64,000 nucleotides of DNA from Pleurocapsa sp. PCC 7327. GTDB taxonomy: Bacteria; Cyanobacteriota; Cyanobacteriia; Cyanobacteriales; Microcystaceae. The DNA lies in assembly GCF_000317025.1 (NCBI RefSeq), contig NC_019689.1, positions 1,465,501 through 1,529,500 on the forward strand, in the 5' to 3' direction. Under the pieces are notes generated by a model that was given only the letters and a program-made list of their open reading frames with translations, searched no databases and was not told where the DNA came from. Shown in pieces: positions 17,754-27,021 of the stretch. The translations under genes were made by a program, and so were the position numbers. The number at the start of each line of letters is the position of its first letter. Positions within the stretch are counted from its first letter, which is position 1.

Positions 17754-19577
17754 TTACGAGCTGAAATCCGCTATGGTATGTTTGGCAGCAACAACTTCTT
17801 GATAGCTACCCGACCTAGCTATTTGACCTTTCTCTAGTAAATAAATGCGATCGCAATGCTCGATTGTCGAGAGACGATGAGCAATAATAATCATGGTTTT
17901 TGTCCCACTTAGCGATTTAATGGCTTCGCTTACCAGACTTTCGGTTTCGTTATCCAGAGCCGCCGTCGCTTCATCAAGTACCAGAATTTCCCGTTCGTGA
18001 TAAAGTGCCCTAGCAATTCCAACTCGCTGACGCTGACCTCCAGACAAACGAACTCCTCGTTCGCCAACAATGGTCTTAATACCATCTGGAAGGTCATCAA
18101 TTAGTTCTGTAAGCTGCGCTGCTTGAATGGCTTTTTCCAAGCGTGCTCGATCGATTTGTTCGTCCGGAACGCCAAATGCAATGTTTCGTTCAATAGTGTC
18201 ATCTATCAGAAAAATAGATTGGGGAATATAGCCAATCAAATTCTGCCAGGAGCGCAAATTATGACTTATAGATACACCATCGATTTGAATATCTCCACTT
18301 TCAGGCGTTAAAAGACCTAAAATCACATCGACTAATGTTGTCTTTCCCGCTCCAGATTTTCCAATTAAACCAATAGACTCTCCTTTCTTAATGACTATCG
18401 AGATATCTTTAAGAGAAGGTTCTGAGATCTCAGGATAACAATAGGTTACTTTATCTAGAATTATTCGATCGCTGAAAGCCATAACAGGCTCCTGTTTATT
18501 GCCAACCAGCCATAGATTTTTACTATTGTTTTGAAGTGTCCTTTCTCTCCCTTCAAATTCCGCTTTTTCTATCTCTTTCAAATCTAGATAAAGTCGATCG
18601 ATGACGTAGCTAGAGTTTTTGATCCCGCTAAATGACTGCATAAAACTACTGGCTGCTGGTAGCAATCGAACTGAAGCCATTCCAAATACTCCTAAAGTTG
18701 CAGTTAGGTGTTCTGCACTTTGATGGGAAATCAGATGGACAATTGTAAAGCCTACTAGAAAGGTAATTAGTAGAGGCTCTAGCATATAGCGTGGCAAGAG
18801 AGAAAAAGCATTGAATGATGCCACAGCATTTTTAAATTTTTCGGCTTGTTCGGAAAGCTGACCCTCAAAATAAGATTCACAACCAATAACCCTGGTTTCC
18901 TTAAATCCTCCCAATCCGTGGTTGATAATACGAATCATCTCGATATCAGCCTCATGGGCTTCTTTCCCCCAGCGAGTTACCTTATCTTTGAACTGATAGA
19001 GTAAGGAAGATACAAGAAGTAAAACTATTAAAATGATGGCTGTAGCTGTTAAATCTGTCTTGAGAAGCAGTAAGGTCAGAGCACAGATAACAATAAAATG
19101 AGAGGCTGAAAAAAGAATGGGCATCAAAATGCCATTGGCAAAATTAAAAGTTTCCCTGACAATTGTTTGGATTGATACGGCTGTATTTCGATTTAAATGG
19201 AAAGCATAATCGGTACTTAAATATGCATGCATCAATCTAGAGCGTAAATCCACCTGTTGTTTAAAGCCAAATTCAAAAATATACTTCTGAATCTGAAACC
19301 CTAAGAAGGATTTAAAGTACAAGATGCCGAGAATGGCTAAACCAAACAAGCAAATCAACTGGACTCGATCTTGAAATCCTAGTTGTACGTAAATCCAACT
19401 CAACCAGGAATTCTGCTCGATTAGCTCTAAATTAGTAGCCAATGCTATAAATGGTCCGATGAGTCCAATTCCTAAGGTTTCTAGCAGGGAAACAAACAAA
19501 AATAAAAAGACAAGAAAAACAAGCTGTTTTTTCTTTCCTGCCAGAATATATAAAAATCTAGAAAAAGATCTGAGCAT
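17754..19577 (-). CDS. ABC half-transporter (MsbA/PglK type)
   Basis: A 607-residue fused exporter: about six membrane segments in residues 15-310, then the ATPase domain. Walker A is GLIGKSGAGKTTLVDV (about residues 401-416), the signature is LSGGQRQRVGIARAL, and Walker B is ILVLDEATAALD, with the H-loop in IIIAHRLST. In PglK-type systems such a homodimer flips lipid-linked oligosaccharide across the inner membrane. No Wzx-type MATE flippase is visible in this locus, so this protein is the best candidate for repeat-unit translocation (inference). A general lipid or drug exporter is the alternative. Confidence 0.9.
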   Translation of the reverse strand: MLRSFSRFLYILAGKKKQLVFLVFLFLFVSLLETLGIGLIGPFIALATNLELIEQNSWLSWIYVQLGFQDRVQLICLFGLAILGILYFKSFLGFQIQKYIFEFGFKQQVDLRSRLMHAYLSTDYAFHLNRNTAVSIQTIVRETFNFANGILMPILFSASHFIVICALTLLLLKTDLTATAIILIVLLLVSSLLYQFKDKVTRWGKEAHEADIEMIRIINHGLGGFKETRVIGCESYFEGQLSEQAEKFKNAVASFNAFSLLPRYMLEPLLITFLVGFTIVHLISHQSAEHLTATLGVFGMASVRLLPAASSFMQSFSGIKNSSYVIDRLYLDLKEIEKAEFEGRERTLQNNSKNLWLVGNKQEPVMAFSDRIILDKVTYCYPEISEPSLKDISIVIKKGESIGLIGKSGAGKTTLVDVILGLLTPESGDIQIDGVSISHNLRSWQNLIGYIPQSIFLIDDTIERNIAFGVPDEQIDRARLEKAIQAAQLTELIDDLPDGIKTIVGERGVRLSGGQRQRVGIARALYHEREILVLDEATAALDNETESLVSEAIKSLSGTKTMIIIAHRLSTIEHCDRIYLLEKGQIARSGSYQEVVAAKHTIADFSS

Positions 19578-19613
19578 TAGGGTTAAGAGTCAACTATTAG
19601 AAGGTAAAACAAG

Positions 19614-19799
19614 TTAGAGATTTTCGTTGGTTGACTTATTTGATAATTGCCTAATGGGAGAAATTGTGAGATTTCTAATGCATTCCCTAATTACATCGGT
19701 ATAGCTTCTGCCTGTTACTTTACAGTAAGCTTCTAGCTTCTCGATTTCGGGTTTGCTAAAGCCTATGGTGATGCGCTTTTCGATTAGTTTTCTCTTCAC
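19614..19799 (-). CDS. Small ribbon-helix-helix-like protein
   Basis: A protein of about 61 residues if the GTG at 19799 is used (a TTG at 19826 would add nine). RITIGFSKPEIEKLEAYCKV followed by TGRSYTDVIRECIRNL fits a CopG/Arc-type ribbon-helix-helix fold: one beta strand, then two helices separated by a Gly/Ser turn. Such proteins bind operator DNA as dimers. It sits just upstream of the ABC transporter gene on the same strand with no toxin-like partner in view. It may regulate the locus or be an orphan antitoxin. Confidence 0.6.
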   Translation of the reverse strand: MKRKLIEKRITIGFSKPEIEKLEAYCKVTGRSYTDVIRECIRNLTISPIRQLSNKSTNENL

Positions 19800-19826
19800 T
19801 GTCAAGACGTTGCTATCGACTAACAA

Positions 19827-20634
19827 AAAAGCTCTAGCCCAGATGGTACTAGAGATTAGTGGTTCTACTTCTTTAGAGAACAGTCGGGCAAATATTTTCG
19901 ACCTTTACCTCATCCGTCGCTATTGATTTGAACTAACATTTAGAGTATCTTTCTTTAACTTGTTCCCTAGCCTGGATAACCACTTAAGAAGGTTGAATCA
20001 AAGAGCTTAAGCTTTTTACTTAACCTTCCATCTAAGTCTTTTGCACTCTAAATTGAATGAAAAATCAATTAAAAAGGCTTTTCTATAAATTTTTAGAGGA
20101 CATCCTAAAAGTCCATTTTGTTATTTTGAGTGCAGTAGAACGTAACAAACAATCTCTCTTTGGAGTTGGTATACTCAGATGCTTCGCTTCGCTATTGCGA
20201 CGCTCAGCATGACATCCTATCCCTTTGGGACAATCTGCTAGCTTTAACTTAATTTTTTCTTAGTAAAAAGCTTTTTCTGAAAAAAGACAATACAAGCCTA
20301 CCCTCTAGAATTACTCAAGCGCACTCGCAGGTGTCTTCTCAAGCAATTCACAGCAGCTTAGCTGCTGGAAGAAACAGTATGATATTAAGCATCACTTATT
20401 TATCTATTCGACATCAAAGATAGCTTTACTACACATAAGATGTCAAGTATATTTACCAACTAATTTTTTGCCTCTATCAAATGATAAAAATTCAATCGGG
20501 TCAGTAGATTTTAAATCAATTCACCACTACGATCCCGCACCTGCAAGGCAAGGATTTGGAGTAGAGGAAGAATTTTTTCCCTTTCCAAGGCTAAAACTGA
20601 TGGTCTGGAACCTCAGTCGCTCAATTGTGAATTG
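19827..20634. other. 808-bp gene-free stretch with one short hairpin
   Basis: No convincing reading frame or RNA gene was found on either strand. The only clear structure is a 7-bp inverted repeat, CAGCAGC-TTA-GCTGCTG, at 20351-20367. It lies downstream of the pentapeptide gene on the minus strand and could end its transcript. The segment 20160-20220 (TGCTTCGCTTCGC and onward) has the low-complexity look of degenerate dispersed repeats. Confidence 0.5.
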
Positions 20635-21198
20635 TTAATATCCTTCACAGGTCTGCATTCCAGCACTGATGGGATCGAAATCATCTGGAAAAATTGTTTT
20701 TTCATCGTACTTAGCTCTCTCCAAGCAAGCCCCTTTTAAACTCGCTCCTGTGAGGTTTGCACCAATCAGGTAAGCTCCTCTCAAGTTCGCTCTCCATAAG
20801 TCGCATTGAACCAAATTGACCTCTTTAAGGTAAGCTCGCTCTAGGTTGGCGATACAGAGTTTTGCTTTCCAAAGGTAAGCTCCGTTCAAATTGGCACCGC
20901 TCAGGTCGGTTTCTTCTAGGTTAGCTTGACCGAGATCGATCTTCCACATTTCAGCGCCGCTCAGGTTAGCTTCTCTGAGATTGGAGCGAGCTAGATTGGT
21001 TCTGTAGAGGCAACTTCCTTTTAGGTTAGCTCGGTAAAGATTAGCTCCCTCCAAATTAGCTTCCTCTAAATCGGCATCTATCAAGCAGACTTCTTTCAAA
21101 TCGGCAGCATGGAGATTGATTCTTTTAAAATCTCTTTCTCCTGCCCAATATTGTCTTAGCAGTTGCTCGACATTAGTCATTTCTACATTTTTCACCAT
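20635..21198 (-). CDS. Pentapeptide-repeat protein
   Basis: A 187-residue protein built almost wholly of A(N/D)Lxx repeats from about residue 25 to 165, for example ANLEGANLYRANLKG and SNLREANLSGAEMWK. These fold into a right-handed quadrilateral beta-helix. A short tail ends in CEGY. No signal peptide is visible, so it is probably cytoplasmic. Such proteins are abundant in cyanobacteria and most have no known function. It sits between the Wzc-like gene and the ABC transporter but is separated from both by non-coding DNA, so a polysaccharide role is uncertain. Confidence 0.9.
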   Translation of the reverse strand: MVKNVEMTNVEQLLRQYWAGERDFKRINLHAADLKEVCLIDADLEEANLEGANLYRANLKGSCLYRTNLARSNLREANLSGAEMWKIDLGQANLEETDLSGANLNGAYLWKAKLCIANLERAYLKEVNLVQCDLWRANLRGAYLIGANLTGASLKGACLERAKYDEKTIFPDDFDPISAGMQTCEGY

Positions 21199-21365
21199 AA
21201 GCTCTCACTGGTTGAACCGGATCTCATCGCGCTACCAAAAGTTGGCAGTTGGTTTGAGAAAAACTTATCATTAATTGTGTCCCCAGGATCGATCCGGATT
21301 CACTTATATGTGAGATATGTGAGAGAGCGATCGCGTCAAGCGTCGAGAATTCTGGCTCGCCGGAC

Positions 21366-21406
21366 AAAAAACAATTTTTCAGCCATTCAAATCAATTGTT
21401 TTTTTT
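21366..21406 (-). terminator. Possible intrinsic terminator after the Wzc-like gene
   Basis: An A/T-rich inverted repeat (AACAATT ... AATTGTT) is followed on the minus strand by a T run, about 50 bp beyond the stop of the Wzc-like gene. The stem is short and weak, so this is tentative. Confidence 0.35.
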
Positions 21407-21453
21407 TCAGGGCAAGAAGCCCGCAAGACTCGACAAAAATTTTAGAGAAAAAA

Positions 21454-23625
21454 CTAATAAGCTACCCGCTCTTTTGTCAATTCCTCTCGACGAGAAGCCG
21501 ACACCGAATTTCTCGCCATATTAGCCACCACTCCTAAAATTGGCGTGCCGGATATCCTTAACTCATCCAGGGCGTGTTCGAGCACTGGGCGTTTTAGCTT
21601 GCCCAATCCGGCAACGAGCAGAATGCCATTAGTATGGTTGGCTAGTAGATAGGGATCGGCAAATTCTGAAAGGGACGAGGCTTTGTAGATAACTAGATCG
21701 AAGGCGGCTTGCAGTCTCTCCATTAACTCCTGCATTTTTACAGAAGCGAGAAATCTGGTTGGATCGGCTGGAATCGATCCAGAGGTCAGAATGTAGAGGT
21801 TATCTTCAAGCGGCGATCGCTGGATGGCATGGTTGAAGTCGAGCGTTTCTGAAGACAGAATATCCGATACCCCTTGTTGGTTGGACAACATCAAGCGATC
21901 GTGCAGGCTGGGATAGCGCAGGTCGACATCTACCAATAAAACTCGCTGACCCATGCTTGCTGCCGTCTGAGCGAGATAGAGAGCAACGGTAGACTTTCCG
22001 TCTTCAGACGAAGCCGAACTGACGACAAGCGATTGGATGGGAGGATTGGATTTGAGCAGACGAATATTGGTGTAGAGAAAGCGGAAAGCTTCCAGAAAAG
22101 CAGGACTCACAGAAAAAGCTTGAGATTTTCCGTTTCTGTCGCTCGGCATCAGAACGCGAGCGGGTCTGTCGATCGGAGCGTAGCGCTCTTCAAGGGGAGA
22201 CCATTTTTCTAAGACTCTTTCAAAAGGAATCACGCCCAGAATTGGTAGCTTGGCGACTTCCTTAACTTCTTGAGAAGTATAGAGTAGATTGCTCAGTTTG
22301 TCTGAGGCTAAAGCCGCTCCCAAACCCAATAGCAACCCTAAAATTACCCCCAACAATAAGTTTTTCCGGAGACTAATAGAGACTGGTACGAGCTCCTCTG
22401 GAGGAGGAGTCAATAACCGCCAAGGCAATTCCTTTTGAGCTGCATCGATTTTCAAGCCCTCGCGCTTAGACAGAAATTGATTTAGGTTTTCTGTGGCGAT
22501 TTCCAGTTCTCGCTGAATGTCATTGTATTGACGCAGAACTAACGACAATTGCTTCACGTCCCGATTGAGACGATCTAGCGTCTGCGTTAAGAGTTTATTT
22601 CGGGTTTCTAGCTGCTGGATGCGATTAGAGGTCTCTCTGGCCACTCTAAGCCCTTCGCGACGAAGCAAGGGCAGTAAATTTTGCCGCTGCTGCTTGAGAG
22701 TCTTCATTTCTGCACTTTCTTCCAGCAGTAAGGCGGAGCTTTTAGCCATTTGACTGTCGATTTCGAGCAACTGGTTGAGTAAGTTCTGATAGCGAGTATT
22801 TTCAGCCAGCGCTGCCAGGGCAACCGAACTAGCTTCCTGTCGCGTCAATTCTTGTTGCATCGAAGTATAAAGCGCTTTGGCTTCATTGAGTTCGAGCTGA
22901 GTTTGCAACTGCTGTTGTTCGAAAGAGCCAATCAAAGTAGACAGTTGTTGACCTTTGATTTCTGGATCGATAATATTGTTCTGCTGCCGGATTTTTTGCA
23001 GTCGCTGTTGCTGAACGGCAACGCTCTCTTGCAATTGAGGCAGTTGTCCTTCAACAAAGTCGATTCCTCGTCGGATCCCAGTCTGACGAGTGTTGAGGCT
23101 ATAGTCCAAATAAGCCTTAGAAACGGTATCTAAAACGGTTTTGACTTGTTTGGGATCTTTATTTTGGTAGGAGACTGTCAAAATTAGGGTTTTTTCTCCC
23201 TTGGTCGTAATGTTTACGTCGTTAAAAAGGGATTCGTAGGTAATCTTTGGATAAAGAGCTTGAAGCTGTTTGACAATGGGAGCCATCACTTCGGGACTCT
23301 TTAATATCTTGAGCTTGACTTCGTCTTCCTGGACAGTATCGATACCTTTATCGCTTATGGTATCGCGGTTAGCCGAAGAGATGACTTTAGACTCAATCGT
23401 CTCTGGCTCGATTAAAATCTCGAACTGACCCTGATAGATCGGATCGTCGGTAATAGCCTTGATTCCAGCTAAAGCTGCGACCCCGAGAGTGATACCAGCA
23501 ATTAAAACTGCCTTACGACGGATAACGGCGATGATTTGCCCTAGATTTAATCCCCCTTCATCACTCTCGTTAAACCGAGCAGCACTGGCTAGCAGCCACG
23601 GGTGAGAATTGCGTTCAGAGTTCAT
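21454..23625 (-). CDS. Wzc/GumC-like chain-length protein with degenerate BY-kinase domain
   Basis: A 723-residue protein. Residues 25-120 form a Wzz domain with a membrane helix near 35-52; long coiled coils cover about 180-400; a second membrane helix (NLLLGVILGLLLGLGAALAS) precedes the cytoplasmic P-loop domain. Walker A is SSASSEDGKSTVAL (GKS at 543-545) and Walker A' is LLVDVDLRYP (Asp566, Asp568). At the Walker B position the usual DTPP reads KASS (Lys648), and the C-terminus ends ERVAY with no tyrosine cluster. It likely sets polymer length with the Wza partner encoded 12 bp upstream, but autokinase activity is doubtful. Confidence 0.9.
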   Translation of the reverse strand: MNSERNSHPWLLASAARFNESDEGGLNLGQIIAVIRRKAVLIAGITLGVAALAGIKAITDDPIYQGQFEILIEPETIESKVISSANRDTISDKGIDTVQEDEVKLKILKSPEVMAPIVKQLQALYPKITYESLFNDVNITTKGEKTLILTVSYQNKDPKQVKTVLDTVSKAYLDYSLNTRQTGIRRGIDFVEGQLPQLQESVAVQQQRLQKIRQQNNIIDPEIKGQQLSTLIGSFEQQQLQTQLELNEAKALYTSMQQELTRQEASSVALAALAENTRYQNLLNQLLEIDSQMAKSSALLLEESAEMKTLKQQRQNLLPLLRREGLRVARETSNRIQQLETRNKLLTQTLDRLNRDVKQLSLVLRQYNDIQRELEIATENLNQFLSKREGLKIDAAQKELPWRLLTPPPEELVPVSISLRKNLLLGVILGLLLGLGAALASDKLSNLLYTSQEVKEVAKLPILGVIPFERVLEKWSPLEERYAPIDRPARVLMPSDRNGKSQAFSVSPAFLEAFRFLYTNIRLLKSNPPIQSLVVSSASSEDGKSTVALYLAQTAASMGQRVLLVDVDLRYPSLHDRLMLSNQQGVSDILSSETLDFNHAIQRSPLEDNLYILTSGSIPADPTRFLASVKMQELMERLQAAFDLVIYKASSLSEFADPYLLANHTNGILLVAGLGKLKRPVLEHALDELRISGTPILGVVANMARNSVSASRREELTKERVAY

Positions 23626-23637
23626 GATCGTTCCTGT

Positions 23638-25485
23638 TTAATCAAAAAGATTAAATAAAGTAAATGGCAAAGTAAAGATCGAAAAGAATCTTCCTACAGG
23701 GTTTAATACTGCATCGAGCGTATCTGAAATGCCGGCCAGAGAAGAGCGACCAACTACGATCACGTCGTTGTTGTAGAGTACGGGATTATTTTCGTTGTTA
23801 AGCTTTTGGGCAAAATCGATAGAAATTTCTTGTCGAGACACCGTACCGTTTGGGTTAAGGCGGATTAGTTCTACCGTATCATTCTCTGCTCGATTGGTAA
23901 ATCCTCCCGCAGCAAATATGGCTTGATTTAACGGGCTATTTGGGGGAACTTCTACGATTCCGGGTTTCTGGACTTCTCCAACTACGTTAACCTTGATCGT
24001 GTCTGGAGAAAAACTAGCCGCAGCTACTTGAGCGGCTTCTCCAGGATCTTGTGCTGTTGCGAGCGGTACGACAATCGTATCTCCTTCCTGTAATACTGCG
24101 TCTTGACTCGAATCTCCTTGTTGCAGGAGCTTCCAAAGATCGACTGTGATAGTCCGCTGCTCTCCTGTGCTTGTTAGGCGACGAACTTCGACCTGACGAA
24201 CGTTGGCGAGGGGTTTGATCCCGCCAGCTACCTGAATGGCACGAGTTACGGTAGGAGCGACGCTTTCACCCCCACCCGTTCCCCCAGGTACGCCCGCTTG
24301 ACCGGTTCTGGCACTGCCAGTCACCGTATAGGGACCCGGACGAAAAACTTCACCGATTACGGTAATGTTGAGAGGCTGAGTTTTATCGGGAGCAAAACTA
24401 GCAGAACGCAACTGAGAGGCTTGTGCTAGGTTTATCTCTTCCGATGTAGGAACGTAGACGATGTCTCCGTCTTGAAGGAGCAAATCTTGCCGAAAATCGG
24501 CAGCTTGCAAGAGCTGCATGAGGTCTACTTCGACGATTTGTTCGGAACCGGCATGGGTGCGCCGACGAATCTGAACCTTACGAATGTCAGCGAGGGGATT
24601 GATTCCACCAGCTGCTTTGAGTGCCTGCGTGACGGTTGGCAGTCCAGCGCCTTGCTGACCCGGCTGACCTTGGCCTTGAATGGTATGAGTACCTGGCTGC
24701 CGAACCTCGCCCAAAACGGCGATATTGATCGGGCGGTTTCTATCGACAGAAAAGCTAGCTGCTGCTAGCTGGGGAGCTTCTGCCAGGTTAATCTGGCTGG
24801 CAGTCGGGATAAAGATAGTATCGCCATCTCGCAGCGTTAAGTCATTACCGAGATTACCTGTCTGGATTACCTGCCACAGATCGACAGTAATCGTCTGCTG
24901 GGAACCCCGACCTTGGAGACGACTCACTCGAACGTTACGTAAGTCTGCGGCTTGAGTGATTCCTCCAGCAAGCTGCAATGCTTGGGCAATAGTGGGCAAT
25001 TGCCCCCCCGTCCCTCCTTCGCGAGCTTCGCGCGACATGGTGTAGGAACCGGGACGGTTAACTTCTCCGGCAATCCCGATTCTCACCGGACGCGGTGTCA
25101 GCAAGTTAACGGTCACTTGGGGGTCTCGGAGAACCCTTGCACTTGCGTATTTAGCGGCAATAGCTTTGGCTGCTTGTTCTAAGGTCATTCCCCCAACTGG
25201 CACGCTGCCAATTCTGGGTAGGTTGAGCGAACCGTCGATCAAAACCTGATGCTCGCCGCTGTATTGGGGTAACTGAAAGACATCGACGCGAACGCGATCG
25301 CCTGCTCCTAAAATATAAGCCGTTTCGGAAGCACCTGCGCTGGTTTCGGCGGGAGTTAGCGCTACTTCGATAGATGACGATCGAGCTGTTGCGGCTTGAG
25401 GATCGATTGTTATGGCTACGGTTGATACAATTAAACCCGTAGTGAGTAGAATCATCCGTTTGAGCCGATCTAAAGCATTAGACAT
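23638..25485 (-). CDS. Wza-like polysaccharide export protein with tandem SLBB modules
   Basis: The start is set at the ATG at 25485 (MSNALDRLKRMILL), giving 615 residues; an upstream TTG at 25551 would only add a polar leader. A signal peptide (about residues 9-35) precedes the Poly_export domain YILGAGDRVRVDVFQLPQYS. Four SLBB-type beta-grasp modules follow, each opening with a 'V.GEV.RPG' strand. The first three are long tandem units that share a linker of the type EEINLAQASQLRSASF. The protein should form an outer-membrane secretin-like channel for the polymer. It is the first gene of the minus-strand locus, 12 bp before the Wzc-like gene. Confidence 0.9.
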   Translation of the reverse strand: MSNALDRLKRMILLTTGLIVSTVAITIDPQAATARSSSIEVALTPAETSAGASETAYILGAGDRVRVDVFQLPQYSGEHQVLIDGSLNLPRIGSVPVGGMTLEQAAKAIAAKYASARVLRDPQVTVNLLTPRPVRIGIAGEVNRPGSYTMSREAREGGTGGQLPTIAQALQLAGGITQAADLRNVRVSRLQGRGSQQTITVDLWQVIQTGNLGNDLTLRDGDTIFIPTASQINLAEAPQLAAASFSVDRNRPINIAVLGEVRQPGTHTIQGQGQPGQQGAGLPTVTQALKAAGGINPLADIRKVQIRRRTHAGSEQIVEVDLMQLLQAADFRQDLLLQDGDIVYVPTSEEINLAQASQLRSASFAPDKTQPLNITVIGEVFRPGPYTVTGSARTGQAGVPGGTGGGESVAPTVTRAIQVAGGIKPLANVRQVEVRRLTSTGEQRTITVDLWKLLQQGDSSQDAVLQEGDTIVVPLATAQDPGEAAQVAAASFSPDTIKVNVVGEVQKPGIVEVPPNSPLNQAIFAAGGFTNRAENDTVELIRLNPNGTVSRQEISIDFAQKLNNENNPVLYNNDVIVVGRSSLAGISDTLDAVLNPVGRFFSIFTLPFTLFNLFD

Positions 25486-25766
25486 AGGCAGATTTTTATT
25501 TAATTTATAAGACAAGAATATTGTTTTTAACGAGTTAAGTAAAGCAATCAATCGATTTTTAAAGATAAAACCGTTAAAAGCAGGGATCGTTAGGATCGAT
25601 AGGGCATTTTAATCTAGAGAATCTGCCCAACTTTTTTACTATTTCCTGACAAACTAATATCTAAAGTTGAGTAAAAGCTGCATAAATTACTCCTCTAGAT
25701 AGGAACTGGAAAAGAACTTTATAGCTAATGGGAATTGGCTGACTCATAACAAGAGGTTGAGCGGTA

Positions 25767-26660
25767 ATGAATACCCGTGTTTTTGAATTTGACGTAGCGA
25801 CTGTAAAATCACAAGCGCAAGAACTTAAGCTGAGCCGCGTTCAAGGTCGCTATTTTAGCGAAGAGCTTGGCAATGGCGTCGTTTTAGAGATGGTAGCTAT
25901 TCCTGCTGGAATCTACGCGATGGGTTCGCCGGACGATGAAATCGAAAGATACGACAACGAAAGACCTCAACATTGGGTTGCGATCGAACCATTTTTTATG
26001 AGCAAATACCCCATTACCCAAGCTCAGTGGCAGGCAGTCGCTACCTTAGATCCCGTTGAGCTACCCCTCATTCCTAATCCCTCCAAATTCAAAGGAGCCG
26101 ATCGCCCGGTCGAGAAAGTCTCTTGGTACGAAGCCGTCGAGTTTTGCCGGCGACTGTCGGAACTTTATAGCAAAAATTATCGACTTCCTACTGAGGCTGA
26201 ATGGGAATATGCCTGTCGAGCTGGAACGATAACCCCTTTCCATTTTGGGAAAAGACTGCCGCAGCATTTGGCTAACACTCATGGTTCGCAACTGAGAAGT
26301 AAAAAGGTTGAGGGAACCACGCCAGTAGGAGCCTTCGGAGTAGCTAACGCTTTCGGTTTGTATGACATGCACGGGAACGTCTACGAATGGTGTCTCGATC
26401 TCTGGCACGACGATTATGAAGGAGCGCCTGCTGATGGCAGTGCTTGGTTGATTGCCGAGGATCGGGAGGGATTGCGTGTCATTCGCGGTGGGTTTTGGCT
26501 GTCTCATCCTAAACATTGCTGTTCGGCTTATCGCGATTGTTGCGAACCCGATTCTAGGTCAAGCGTTGTTGGTCTTCGAGTGGTTTGCGAAGCACAAAGT
26601 CTTAGCATTTCCTCCCTCAGACCAACTGAGTGCTTGCCCGACGACTCATGTGGTAGCTAA
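25767..26660 (+). CDS. SUMF1/formylglycine-generating-enzyme-domain protein
   Basis: A 297-residue protein with the full SUMF1 fold: LEMVAIPAGIYAMGSPDDE near residue 40, FFMSKYPITQAQWQAV near 75, RLPTEAEWEYACRAGT near 138, GLYDMHGNVYEWCLD near 195, and RGGFWLSHPKHCCSAYRDCC near 240. True formylglycine-generating enzymes oxidise a sulfatase Cys. The many cyanobacterial homologues mostly have unknown targets, and no sulfatase is seen here. A Shine-Dalgarno-like AAGAGG lies 12-17 bases before the start. The last 44 bp overlap the convergent gene at 26617. Confidence 0.88.
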   Translation: MNTRVFEFDVATVKSQAQELKLSRVQGRYFSEELGNGVVLEMVAIPAGIYAMGSPDDEIERYDNERPQHWVAIEPFFMSKYPITQAQWQAVATLDPVELPLIPNPSKFKGADRPVEKVSWYEAVEFCRRLSELYSKNYRLPTEAEWEYACRAGTITPFHFGKRLPQHLANTHGSQLRSKKVEGTTPVGAFGVANAFGLYDMHGNVYEWCLDLWHDDYEGAPADGSAWLIAEDREGLRVIRGGFWLSHPKHCCSAYRDCCEPDSRSSVVGLRVVCEAQSLSISSLRPTECLPDDSCGS

Positions 26661-27021
26661 ATTCACTAACCGATGGATTGGGGATCTCTGGATTGATCGT
26701 GCGAGTCGTAGATTGCCAATCGCTTCTTTTAGCGGGAATTGCTGCTAGCGTACCATCTGCTTGCCTGGAAAGTCGCATCCAAATCGTGCCGTGTTCCTCG
26801 CAAAAGAACTCTTCTAACCAAGCATTGCGGTCTACATAGGCAGAATTTTGGGTTGCTAAAAAGCTGGCTTTTTTTCGGGTGATCCCCAGGTTTTTTTTAA
26901 GCTCTGATATGTCCTGGTAAAACAAATAGTATTTTTGACCCCCTAGACGCCATAGACGTTGTTGACAGCAAGGACAATAGAACTTTTGAATTTGGCTTCT
27001 TTTTTTTCTTTTGTTAGACAT
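26617..27021 (-). CDS. Conserved-type hypothetical protein with CPCC motif
   Basis: A 134-residue protein. A basic N-terminus (SNKRKKRSQ) precedes FYCPCCQQRLWRLGGQKYY; the CPCC knuckle plus FFCEEHGTIW (Cys and His near residues 74-77) could form one zinc site. Residues 95-134 are polar and probably disordered. I recognise no family; small zinc-ribbon proteins of this layout are common in cyanobacteria and usually uncharacterised. It overlaps the convergent SUMF1 gene by 44 bp at the 3' end, which argues for caution about its exact C-terminus. Confidence 0.65.
   Translation of the reverse strand: MSNKRKKRSQIQKFYCPCCQQRLWRLGGQKYYLFYQDISELKKNLGITRKKASFLATQNSAYVDRNAWLEEFFCEEHGTIWMRLSRQADGTLAAIPAKRSDWQSTTRTINPEIPNPSVSEFSYHMSRRASTQLV

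Noticed and set aside
21163-21537. 124-codon plus-strand open frame between the pentapeptide and Wzc-like genes
   Set aside because: Covers the spacer and the antisense of both gene ends; no ribosome site, no recognisable domain.
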